This document shows, piece after piece, positions 1-6,700 of a stretch of DNA of 7,125 nt. Source of the stretch: a bacterium (lineage in GTDB: Bacteria > Patescibacteriota > Saccharimonadia > Saccharimonadales > UBA4665); NCBI GenBank assembly GCA_021804315.1, contig JAJZHX010000025.1:1-7125 (forward strand), given 5' to 3'. The position numbers and the translations under genes were made by a program. Within the stretch, counting starts at the first letter, position 1, and the number at the start of each line of letters is the position of its first letter. The notes beneath the pieces are model-generated. The model did not search any database. It saw only the letters and a program-made list of their open reading frames with translations, and was not told the origin of the DNA.

Positions 1-254
1 TCTTTTATGGTATCTGTCTGCACGATTTTGCCGATCCTAAACTAGCTCTTTTAAATGCCAGACAGTTGTTAAAAACTAGTGGCATTATCTATGATTATGA
101 TTGGCGAGCAGATTCTCTTATAAGCATTGGCCCGCCACATTCAATTAGATTATCTAAAGAAGATGTTACTAAACTGGCTCAAGAAGTCGGCTTAAAAGTT
201 ATTTCGGCGTATGACCTCGATAGGCATTTTTACGAAGTTATAATCGGCCAATAA
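1..254 (+). CDS. Class I SAM-dependent methyltransferase, C-terminal fragment (5' end outside window)
   Basis: The frame is open from the left edge (first full codon at base 3) to TAA at 252-254, giving about 83 visible residues with no start inside, so the gene begins upstream. The fragment opens with HDFADPKLAL followed by an ARQLLKTSG stretch. This matches the region after motif IV in UbiE/type-11 methyltransferases, where the usual text is H-F-x-DP...A..vLKpGG. Next comes YDYDWRAD, then IGPPHSIRLS and a helix ending in GLKV. The DW...GPP...RLS pattern is typical of this methyltransferase group and precedes the last two beta strands of the Rossmann-like fold. The SAM-binding glycine motif and the substrate-determining part are not in the window, so the substrate cannot be named. 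The family call is fairly sure; the specific role is unknown. A 63-base gap with a small hairpin separates it from galU. Confidence 0.72.
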   Translation, partial: FYGICLHDFADPKLALLNARQLLKTSGIIYDYDWRADSLISIGPPHSIRLSKEDVTKLAQEVGLKVISAYDLDRHFYEVIIGQ

Positions 255-255
255 A

Positions 256-279
256 CTGTTTAATAACTATTTAAGACAG
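256..279 (+). repeat. Small inverted repeat just after the methyltransferase stop
   Basis: CTGTTTAA at 256-263 pairs with TTAAGACAG at 271-279, an eight-pair stem with one bulged G and a seven-base loop. It lies two bases after the TAA stop. No T-tract follows, so it is not a standard intrinsic terminator. It may protect the 3' end of the upstream mRNA, or it may be chance in AT-rich DNA. Confidence 0.3.
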
Positions 280-299
280 ATATACTAACCATATTTTCA

Positions 300-308
300 T
301 GGTAAAAT
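300..308 (+). promoter_or_regulatory. Extended -10 element (TGGTAAAAT) just upstream of galU
   Basis: TGG at 300-302 followed by TAAAAT at 303-308 reads as a TGn extended -10 box. The galU ATG at 318 lies nine bases further on, so transcription would start within about three bases of the start codon. There is no Shine-Dalgarno-like sequence between the box and the ATG. The same layout occurs upstream of 1241. A second -10-like hexamer, TATACT at 281-286, could serve a conventional leader instead, but still without a ribosome binding site. No good -35 element is visible for either. Confidence 0.45.
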
Positions 309-317
309 CTAAGCTAG

Positions 318-1214
318 ATGTCTCAAAAAAATATTCGTAAAGCTGTTATAGCTGCCGCTGGTTTCGGTACAAGATTCTTGCCACAAACTAAGGCTATGCC
401 AAAAGAAATGTTACCACTTGTCGATAAACCGATTATTCAAAGAGTAGTAGAAGAGCTAGTAGCTTCAGGTATAACCGACATAGTTATAATAACTGGCTAT
501 CATAAGCGAACGATTGAAGATCACTTTGATAAAGCTAGTGGCGATCTTATCGCTAATTTACGCGCTGGTGGCAAAGAAGATGCCATTAAAAACACCAAGG
601 CTATTGCAGAGTTAGCTAATTTTGCCTACATTCGTCAAAAGGCGCCAATTAGTAATGCTTCGCCAATTCTTGACGCTGCCCATTATATTGGCAATGAGCC
701 ATTTATCTATACTTATGCCGATGATTTTATCGAGGCTAGCCCGACGCGTTTTGAGCAGTTAATGACTGTTTATAAAAATTATGGCGGTTCAATCCTATCC
801 TGTATTGAGGATGACAGTGACGAGGGTTATAGTCGTTACGGTTATGTTGGTGGCGATAGTATTAATGAGGCTTTGCTGGATGTTAAAAAAATTGTTGAAA
901 AACCTTTAACAAGAGACAAGGCGCCGTCAGCTCTTGCATCGGTAAGTGGCTATATTCTTGAGCCGATGGTTATTAAGTATATTCAAGCTTTATTTGATAA
1001 GCATCAGCCTGGTGAAAGCGAAGTAAAATTTCAAGACGCTCTTCAACAGATGATTAATGATCATCACCATGTTTATGGTCTTAAAATTCAGGGTACTTAT
1101 TATGATACCGGTAACCCTTTAAATTACCTTAAAACCGTCTTTGATTTTGCACTTAAACGTCCAGATATTGCTCCTGAGTTGACTAAATACCTAAAAAATA
1201 AGCTTAATAATTAA
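318..1214 (+). CDS. galU: UTP-glucose-1-phosphate uridylyltransferase (GalU family)
   Basis: This 298-residue protein is close to the usual GalU length (about 300) and appears complete. The family enzyme makes UDP-glucose and pyrophosphate from UTP and glucose-1-phosphate in the cytoplasm, supplying glycosyl donors for envelope glycans. The N-terminal nucleotide-binding signature is clear: AAGFGTRFLPQTKA at residues 13-26, then PKEMLPLVDKP at 28-38. PKEM favours GalU over the related thymidylyltransferase RmlA. The metal and sugar-phosphate site appears as YADD at 133-136, the conserved VEKP at 193-196 and YYDTGNP at 261-267. The base-contacting Gln is kept in IRQ (Q107). The following loop, normally GLGHA in proteobacterial GalU, reads APISNASP (109-116), so nucleotide preference could differ. 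The ATG at 318 is the natural start because the nucleotide-binding motif follows at once. It lacks a Shine-Dalgarno site and sits nine bases after a TGn extended -10 box. Confidence 0.92.
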   Translation: MSQKNIRKAVIAAAGFGTRFLPQTKAMPKEMLPLVDKPIIQRVVEELVASGITDIVIITGYHKRTIEDHFDKASGDLIANLRAGGKEDAIKNTKAIAELANFAYIRQKAPISNASPILDAAHYIGNEPFIYTYADDFIEASPTRFEQLMTVYKNYGGSILSCIEDDSDEGYSRYGYVGGDSINEALLDVKKIVEKPLTRDKAPSALASVSGYILEPMVIKYIQALFDKHQPGESEVKFQDALQQMINDHHHVYGLKIQGTYYDTGNPLNYLKTVFDFALKRPDIAPELTKYLKNKLNN

Positions 1215-1216
1215 GC
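1202..1216. repeat. Perfect 15-base palindrome across the galU stop codon
   Basis: GCTTAAT and ATTAAGC flank a single central A, and the TAA stop of galU lies inside the right arm. A folded RNA would need to open the central pairs, leaving about a five- or six-pair stem. No T-tract follows (the next bases are AAAAGATG), so a Rho-independent terminator is unlikely. It could be a weak mRNA 3' structure or a protein-binding site. It lies just upstream of the -10 box for the next gene. Confidence 0.35.
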
Positions 1217-1222
1217 AAAAGA

Positions 1223-1231
1223 TGTTATATA
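1223..1231 (+). promoter_or_regulatory. Extended -10 element (TGTTATATA) upstream of the YtxG-like gene
   Basis: TGT at 1223-1225 followed by TATATA at 1226-1231 forms a TGn extended -10 box. The ATG at 1241 lies nine bases later, the same distance as at galU, and the bases after both boxes begin with CTAA. The overlapping hexamer TATACT (1228-1233) is an alternative -10. A weak -35-like TTAATA lies at 1204-1209. No Shine-Dalgarno sequence precedes the ATG, so a leaderless or near-leaderless transcript is likely. Confidence 0.45.
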
Positions 1232-1240
1232 CTAAAGTTT

Positions 1241-1486
1241 ATGAACGCAACAGATAATGTGCTGTTAATCATTGTCGCCAGTTTACTAGCTATTTTTTTG
1301 TTACTGGCTATATTAATTTTAGTTGTTACTTTAAAAACTATTATGAGTCTTAAGCGGACTATTTATAAGGCAGAAACATTAATCAATTCTGTAGAATCAG
1401 CCACTGAAGTTTTAAAAGGTACTAAAGGCCGGTTCACTTCCCTGAAGTTAATCTCTAACCTGATTAATATAGCGAGTCGTAAATGA
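1241..1486 (+). CDS. Small membrane-anchored protein, YtxG/DUF948-like
   Basis: This 81-residue protein has one strongly hydrophobic segment at about residues 7-31, followed by Lys and Arg residues (K32, K38, R39). The N terminus is therefore probably outside and the C-terminal half in the cytoplasm. Residues 40-60 have an amphipathic, coiled-coil-like pattern (YKAETLINSVESATEVL). The tail from about 61 is basic and again mildly hydrophobic (SLKLISNLINIASRK). One N-terminal span followed by a short helical stalk is the shape of DUF948/YtxG proteins. In firmicutes these are commonly encoded next to a YtxH protein, as appears to be the case here. The resemblance is architectural; no catalytic motif is visible and there is no cysteine. 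The TGA stop overlaps the next ATG, so the two genes are translationally coupled. Function is unknown; a scaffold or envelope stress role is only a guess. Confidence 0.72.
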   Translation: MNATDNVLLIIVASLLAIFLLLAILILVVTLKTIMSLKRTIYKAETLINSVESATEVLKGTKGRFTSLKLISNLINIASRK

Positions 1487-1902
1487 TTAATGATCAAAGA
1501 AAAAACCTGCGAATTTATAGCTTAATAACTGGTTTAGTTGCCGGAGTTGGTTTTCTCTCTGGATTAGTTAGTTTAAGGGGTCATGGCAAACAAATTAGTA
1601 AACAGTTTGCTGAAACCAGTCAAGCTCAACAAAAAGCAGTCGAGAGAGAACTTAAAAAACTAAGCACTGATTTAGATAAACTAATTAAGCAGGCTAAGTC
1701 AGATAATTTAAATTTAAGTCCGAAGGTCAACCAGCAATTAAAAGAGCTAGTTATTAAGGGAGATAAAGCTAATAAACTGATAAAAGAGATTTTAACTGAC
1801 TTTTTTGACAATAAACCAGTCGATTATGACTTAGCTGAAGCCATTAAAGATGCTAAAATGGCCCTAAAGCATATTAATAATTATTTAAAAATTTATGTTT
1901 GA
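1483..1902 (+). CDS. YtxH-like membrane-anchored coiled-coil protein
   Basis: The 139-residue product starts at an ATG inside the ATGA overlap with the gene before, a classic coupling arrangement; the sequence upstream of the ATG offers only a weak Shine-Dalgarno. A basic N terminus (R6, K7, R10) precedes a glycine-rich membrane segment at about 13-31 (SLITGLVAGVGFLSGLVSL). This is followed by RGHGKQISKQ, which parallels the G-rich span plus GKxxR pattern of YtxH-family proteins. Residues 36-100 are rich in K, E, Q and L with heptad-like spacing, so a cytoplasmic coiled coil is likely. A second helical region covers 115-135. There are no cysteines and no catalytic signature. Together with the YtxG-like partner it probably forms a membrane-linked helical complex, but this is inferred from layout. 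The TGA stop overlaps the TG of the next promoter element. Confidence 0.72.
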   Translation: MINDQRKNLRIYSLITGLVAGVGFLSGLVSLRGHGKQISKQFAETSQAQQKAVERELKKLSTDLDKLIKQAKSDNLNLSPKVNQQLKELVIKGDKANKLIKEILTDFFDNKPVDYDLAEAIKDAKMALKHINNYLKIYV

Positions 1903-1910
1903 TATATAAT
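1900..1910 (+). promoter_or_regulatory. -10 region for the envelope-protein pair (TATAAT at 1905-1910)
   Basis: A consensus TATAAT lies at 1905-1910. An overlapping reading gives TGA plus TATATA at 1900-1908 as an extended -10 box. The TG belongs to the stop codon of the gene before. No convincing -35 is visible, which fits an extended -10 promoter. Transcription would start at about 1917, leaving a leader of about 25 bases that carries the ribosome binding site at 1924-1932. Confidence 0.5.
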
Positions 1911-1923
1911 GAACTTAAATAAA

Positions 1924-1932
1924 GGGGGAGGG
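1924..1932 (+). promoter_or_regulatory. Very strong Shine-Dalgarno (GGGGGAGGG) deciding a GTG start
   Basis: A nine-base purine run of G with one A ends nine bases before the GTG at 1942. It is by far the strongest ribosome binding site in the window and settles the choice of the non-ATG start. It suggests high translation of the acidic membrane protein. Confidence 0.7.
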
Positions 1933-1941
1933 TTCTAGAAA

Positions 1942-2793
1942 GTGGACGCTAACGATTTAAAAAGTAATAATTCTCAATCGGATAACATATCAACCGATAA
2001 TCTTTCAGTTGATGACCAGCCAACTGAAGATAAACCATTTGAGCAATCATTTAGTGAAGAGTCATCTAGTAATGATGTCAGTGACAATAATCAAATAGAC
2101 AATGTTAATTCACAAGCAATATCTGAAGATACTCAAACCCCAGATAATACCCAGGGTAACTCTGACCTAAACGCTACTCCACCAACTAATGAAGTAGATT
2201 CGCTAGCCCAAGCCAATGAACAACCTGCCGATCAAAGTAGCGATGACTTAAAAGATATTATTTCGCAAAGTCAAAACGATGAAAATAATCAAGCCAACCT
2301 GCCCCCAGCAGATAATCAGCAAGAGCCAGACAATAAGGCTAGCTCAGGCATACCAGGCCCACTAATCGCTCAAGCGATGGTAGATAATCAGCTCAATAAG
2401 TCAGATGGCAACCTGAACCCCCAACCAACGATCCCCAAAACCTTGACGACCAAAAAGACCAGTTTGTTTAAAAATAAGTTAGTCTGGATAATCATTCTAG
2501 TCGTAATTATTATAATTGCCGTAGTAATTGTTCTAGTGTCTAATAAAAATAACTCAAGTAATACGCTTGGCACTACAGGGCAAGCTAAAACTATTAAACC
2601 CACCACCACTCAACCATCCTCTAGTAACGCCAATAGTCTTAGCGCTAATTTACCTGCCGGCAACAGTAATAGTAGTTTAAGCAGTGATTTAAATAACATT
2701 AATTCCGCGCTTAGCCATGAAAATAGTGATCAAAATTCCACCAATAATGCGTTAAATGACTCTAGTCAACAAGTAGCAATACCAACAAATTAA
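1942..2793 (+). CDS. Acidic low-complexity single-span membrane protein, function unknown
   Basis: I do not recognise a family for this 283-residue protein. Residues 1-170 are dominated by D, E, S, N and Q with many prolines and no predicted fold. One short nonpolar island, GIPGPLIAQAMV (136-147), interrupts this. A basic patch (KKTSLFKNK, ending at 179) precedes a very hydrophobic span at about 180-200, which is almost pure I, V and L. By the positive-inside rule the long acidic part would be cytoplasmic. The 83 residues after the span are S/N/T-rich with few charges and would face outward. No cysteine is present. There is no LPxTG motif, signal peptide or prepilin motif. The start is GTG behind a very strong Shine-Dalgarno. 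The next gene, for a secreted protein, starts 19 bases after the stop, so the two probably share an mRNA and act at the cell surface. Low complexity makes distant homology hard to judge. Confidence 0.75.
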   Translation: MDANDLKSNNSQSDNISTDNLSVDDQPTEDKPFEQSFSEESSSNDVSDNNQIDNVNSQAISEDTQTPDNTQGNSDLNATPPTNEVDSLAQANEQPADQSSDDLKDIISQSQNDENNQANLPPADNQQEPDNKASSGIPGPLIAQAMVDNQLNKSDGNLNPQPTIPKTLTTKKTSLFKNKLVWIIILVVIIIIAVVIVLVSNKNNSSNTLGTTGQAKTIKPTTTQPSSSNANSLSANLPAGNSNSSLSSDLNNINSALSHENSDQNSTNNALNDSSQQVAIPTN

Positions 2794-2800
2794 AATATGT

Positions 2801-2805
2801 AAGGA
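2801..2805 (+). promoter_or_regulatory. Shine-Dalgarno AAGGA selecting the ATG at 2813
   Basis: AAGGA lies seven bases before the ATG at 2813 and only four before an in-frame TTG at 2810. Spacing and codon type both favour ATG as the true start of the secreted protein. Confidence 0.6.
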
Positions 2806-2812
2806 ACTATTG

Positions 2813-3607
2813 ATGCGTCAATTAATAAACAAGATTTTTAAGATAATTGTAGTTTTAATGATGGCATTGCTAGGGCTTCTGCCCGATACTGTCAGCGCGC
2901 TTGCTACTTCTAGTAATAACACTAGTACCACTATAACTTCTACCACTAACTCTCAATCTAATGTTAATAAGCAAAATCAGACTCAGGTTTTAAGCAATAT
3001 TATTAGCAAAGGCAATCAGGAAATCTCCAGAAGACTGAAAAACCTTACTAATTTAGCTAGTCTAATCGATTCGGCCACTAAATTAACTGCAAGTGATAAA
3101 ACTACACTTTTAGGTGAAGTAAGCTCAACCATAACGGGGCTTAACTCTTTAAAAACTACGCTGGATAATGCTACAAATATTTCTCAAGCAGTTAGTGACG
3201 TACAAAGTATTGTCAGTGAATATCGTGTTTATGTACTTGTTTATCCAAAAATTCATCTCATTAAAGTAGCCGACGATCAACAAGCTATCGAGTTGAAGTT
3301 AACTACCTTAGCCAGTAAACTAGCTAGTCGATTTACTAATCATAGCTCAGTTAATAACCTAGTCACCCTAAAGACAGATTTAAGTGACATGAATAGTCAA
3401 ATTAGTACTGCCCAAGCGATCTCCAGCTCTGTTGAATCAACGGTCATCACTTTGCAACCAACTGACTATAATGCTAACCATACTGTTTTAGAGGGTTATA
3501 ATAGTCAGTTACAAACTGCCCGTAGCGACATTATCTCAGCTATAAGCTATGCCAAAACAATCATCTTGAGTTTACAGGCAAGCAACTCAACTAATTCAGC
3601 TAAGTAA
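2813..3607 (+). CDS. Secreted helical, cysteine-free protein of an uncharacterised patescibacterial type
   Basis: From the ATG at 2813 the product has 264 residues (a TTG one codon earlier is possible). A signal peptide is clear: basic start (R2, K7, K10), hydrophobic core at about 11-24, and a small-residue cleavage region ending SALA at 28-31. A Ser/Thr/Asn linker covers about 32-60. The rest looks almost wholly helical, with regular L/I spacing through about 65-250. At its centre lies the conspicuous segment YRVYVLVYPKIHLIKVAD (137-154), aromatic and hydrophobic amid polar helices. From memory, secreted proteins with helices around an YRiY..v.PK...i.AD-like core recur in patescibacterial genomes without assigned function; I cannot verify this here. 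There is no cysteine and no catalytic motif. It is probably co-transcribed with the acidic membrane protein 19 bases upstream. Exported helical bundles of this kind could be structural or adhesive, but that is a guess. Confidence 0.78.
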   Translation: MRQLINKIFKIIVVLMMALLGLLPDTVSALATSSNNTSTTITSTTNSQSNVNKQNQTQVLSNIISKGNQEISRRLKNLTNLASLIDSATKLTASDKTTLLGEVSSTITGLNSLKTTLDNATNISQAVSDVQSIVSEYRVYVLVYPKIHLIKVADDQQAIELKLTTLASKLASRFTNHSSVNNLVTLKTDLSDMNSQISTAQAISSSVESTVITLQPTDYNANHTVLEGYNSQLQTARSDIISAISYAKTIILSLQASNSTNSAK

Positions 3608-3647
3608 AAATAACTTAGATTTTTAAAAAACCAAAACAAAAAATACT

Positions 3648-3676
3648 TTTATAATCCAGTCTCTTTGGGCTATAAT
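3648..3676 (+). promoter_or_regulatory. Sigma-70-type promoter for dnaE
   Basis: The -35 candidate TTTATA (3648-3653, four of six consensus bases) is followed after exactly 17 bases by a perfect -10, TATAAT (3671-3676). Transcription would begin near 3683 and give a leader of about 58 bases. Another TATAAT at 3650-3655 overlaps the -35 and might form a second, weaker start. This is the best-formed promoter in the window. Confidence 0.6.
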
Positions 3677-3703
3677 ATTGATAGCTTAAGAGGGATCATT
3701 CTT

Positions 3704-3721
3704 AGTATATAAAAATATACT
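3704..3721 (+). repeat. Perfect hairpin in the dnaE leader
   Basis: AGTATAT (3704-3710) and ATATACT (3715-3721) are exact reverse complements around an AAAA loop. The stem ends ten bases before the Shine-Dalgarno. It has only one G-C pair, so it would be weak at high temperature. It is followed by TTT and then A's, so it is unlikely to terminate transcription. It might also be a dyad binding site for a repressor. Confidence 0.4.
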
Positions 3722-3730
3722 TTAAAAAAT

Positions 3731-3735
3731 GAGGT
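3731..3735 (+). promoter_or_regulatory. Shine-Dalgarno GAGGT for the TTG start of dnaE
   Basis: GAGGT lies five bases before TTG at 3741. An in-frame TAG at 3735-3737 excludes any earlier start, and the next in-frame ATG (3867) would cut into the PHP domain. The ribosome binding site and the domain boundary therefore both fix TTG as the start. Confidence 0.7.
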
Positions 3736-3740
3736 AGGTT

Positions 3741-6700
3741 TTGGACACAAAAAAGCATAAATTAAATGCCGGTGATTATGTTCATCTGCATAATCATACA
3801 GAGTACAGCTTGCTAGATGGGCTAAGCAAAGTCTCTGATCTGGTTAGTTACGTAGCCGAGCAAGGTATGAGTGCGCTGGCGATTACTGATCATGGTACCT
3901 TAAGTGGGGCAATCGATTTCTATAAGTTAGCTAAAGCCAAGCAGATTAAACCAATAATTGGCATTGAAACTTACATAGCTAGTCGGACTTTTAGGGATAA
4001 AGATCCTGCTCACGATAAAGCTAATTACCATCTGATTCTCTTAGCCATGAATAATAAAGGCTATCAGAACTTAATGGCGTTATCAACCATAGCTAATTTA
4101 GAAGGCTTTTACTATAAACCAAGAATTGATCGTGAATTACTATCTAAGCATAATGAAGGCTTAATTTGCCTAAGTGGCTGTGCCAGTAGTCAACTAGCTG
4201 AATCATTGAAGCTTGGTTTATACGATCAGGCCAAGGAAATTGCTCTTTGGTACCGAGATATTTTTGGCGATCGTTATTATTTAGAAATCCAAGATCATGG
4301 ACATCCGAAGCATAATAGTGTCTGGGCTGAACAAACCAATATTAATAATCAGTTGCTAAAACTATCAAAAGAATTAAATATACCGGCAGTGGTAACTTGT
4401 GATGCTCACTATTTAAAACATGCCGACAGGGAAGCACATGAGGTTTTACTATGTGTCCAAACCGGCTCATTTTTATCAGATAGTAAGCGAATGTCTTTAA
4501 AAGATTTTGAACTACATGTGACAGAACCTAATGAGGTAATAATGAGATGGGGTGAAGACTATCCAGAACTTATAACTAATTCGAAATTAATTGCTGACCG
4601 TTGCCAGGTAGATATTGAATTGGGTAAAATTTTAATTCCCAAGTTCCCAGTTCCAGATAATGAAAGCGAAAAGAGTTATTTAGAGAAGCTAGTTTTTAGC
4701 GGACTTGTTTGGCGCTACAGCAAAACGCCTAAAGAAGAAGCTTTAAGCCTAGACATAAAAAACCTTAAAAAGCGACTAAGTAAAGAGATAATTGACAGGG
4801 CTGAATATGAGCTATCGGTGATTGATCAGATGAACTTTAATGGCTACTTCTTGATTATTCACGACTTTATTAACTGGGGGAAAAATCAAGCCATTGTTTT
4901 TGGCCCAGGCCGGGGTAGTGCTGCAGGCAGTATAGTGTCCTATGCCCTTAATATAACAACTATTGACCCGATTAAGTATAACTTAATGTTTGAGCGCTTT
5001 TTAAATCCTTACCGTATCTCTATGCCTGATGTTGATATAGATATTCAAGATAATCGTCGAGATGAGGTTATTAACTATTGTGTTAGTAAATATGGCAAAG
5101 AAAGAGTAGCTAATATTGTGACTTTTGGGCGAATGGCCGCCAGAAATGCCGTTAGAGATGTTGCTAGAGTCTTGGAAGTTCCCTACATAGATGCCGACCG
5201 TTTTGCTAAGATGATTCCTGGTCCAGTCCAAGGCAGACATATTCCGCTCAAACAATCTCTTCAGGAAGACCACGACCTTAAGAATGAATACCAAACTAAT
5301 AAGGTCGCTAAACAAGTTTTTGATCTAGCTATGAAATTAGAGGGCACTATTCGCTCTCATGGTGTACATGCAGCAGGCGTAGTTATCGCTCCTGAAGACA
5401 TTGTTTACTATACGCCACTCGAATTAGCTCAAAAAGGCGTGATTACTACTCAATACCCAATGGGTCCAATAGAAGAGCTAGGCCTCCTTAAAATGGACTT
5501 TTTAGGTTTATCAAATCTAACCATTTTAAATAATGCTCTAAGGATTATTAAGCGGGTCTATAAGGCTGATGTAGTTTTAGAAAAGCTACCCAATGATGAT
5601 TCAGATACCTTTGAAATATTTAGATCAGGTAATACAATTGGTGTTTTCCAGTTTGAATCTTCTGGTATGCAAAGGTATCTTAAGGAGCTAAAACCCAATC
5701 GGTTTGAAGACTTAATTGCTATGAATGCACTATATCGTCCCGGTCCTCTAAGTGAAATTCCTAAATTTATAGAAGGCAAAAATAACCCTAGGTCAATTAG
5801 CTATCTCCATGAATCTCTTGAGCCAATTTTAAAAGAGACCTACGGCGTAATAGTTACTCAGGAACAAATAATTCAATTACTCCAACTAGTGGCCGGTTAT
5901 TCTGCCGGGGAAGCAGACCTAGTCAGAAAAGCCATTGGTAAGAAAAAAAGAGATATTTTGGAAGCCGAAGAACCAAAGTTCATTGAGGGCTGTTTAAAGA
6001 AAGGTTTAAGTCAAAAACAAGCCAACACTCTTTGGGCACAAATTCAGCCTTTTGCCGATTACTCCTTCAATAAAGCCCACGCCACTTGTTACAGCCAAAT
6101 AGCATACTGGACTGCTTATTTAAAAGCTCACTACCGAGATGCCTTTATGGCGGCGCTTATGACTAGTGATTTTGATAATGCCGATCGCTTAGCTGTTGAA
6201 ATCACTGAATGCCAGCGAATGGGCATCAAAGTATTACCGCCGGATATTAATGAATCGTTCTTAGAGTTTAGTATCGTACCAGGCAAGAATCAAATACGCT
6301 TTGGCATGGTAGCAATCAAGAACGTAGGCGAAGGCGTAGTTAAAGAAATTGAAGAAGCTCGCTCTAATCAGCCTTTTTCTGACATCAATGATTTTATATC
6401 AAGAGTTTCCGCTAAAGTTATCAACAAAAAAACTATGGAAAGCCTTATTAAAGCTGGAGTTTTTGATAGATTTAATGATCGGACAACCTTACTTAGTAGT
6501 TTAGATGTCATACTAGCTTTTGCTAGTCGTTACTACAAACAAAATGAAACGAAGCAAGTCGATATGTTTGGCATTCAATCCAATTTAAAGTATCAGCCTA
6601 AACTAGAGCTTAGTCTTGCAAAAGAGCCGATTAACTTAGGCGAACAACTAAAGTGGGAAAGAGAATTGTTAGGACTATATTTAAGCCAACACCCCCTTGA

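Larger units (their letters stand above)
3608..3740 (+). promoter_or_regulatory. Intergenic leader region of dnaE
   Basis: These 133 bases are the longest gap in the window. The first 40 are extremely A/T-rich with no convincing terminator for the upstream operon. Then come two TATAAT hexamers (3650-3655 and 3671-3676), a leader with a small perfect hairpin (3704-3721), and the dnaE ribosome binding site GAGGT (3731-3735). No small gene or RNA gene is supported. Confidence 0.5.

Noticed and set aside
1626..1811. Minus-strand open frame, 61 codons
   Set aside because: It lies wholly inside the YtxH-like gene on the opposite strand, has no ribosome binding site, and its composition is the mirror of the coiled-coil codons.
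1241..1902. Toxin-antitoxin pair suggested by two small overlapping genes
   Set aside because: Both products are membrane-anchored helical proteins without a DNA-binding or toxin motif; the YtxG/YtxH-like layout explains them better.
1909..1938. Nine-codon leader ORF (ATG AAC TTA ... TAG) before the acidic membrane protein
   Set aside because: Its ATG overlaps the -10 box and lies upstream of the expected transcription start, so it would not be transcribed.
2388..2609. Minus-strand open frame, 73 codons with hydrophobic stretches
   Set aside because: It is antisense to the membrane span of the acidic protein. Its hydrophobic look comes from the reverse complement of I/V codons.
3605..3625. 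TAAAAAT/ATTTTTA inverted repeat as a terminator of the envelope operon
   Set aside because: The seven-pair stem is all A-T and is followed by A's and not T's on the + strand, so it does not fit an intrinsic terminator.
5001..5779. Two minus-strand open frames (5001-5315 and 5558-5779)
   Set aside because: Both are antisense to conserved polymerase motifs of dnaE, which clearly code on the + strand.
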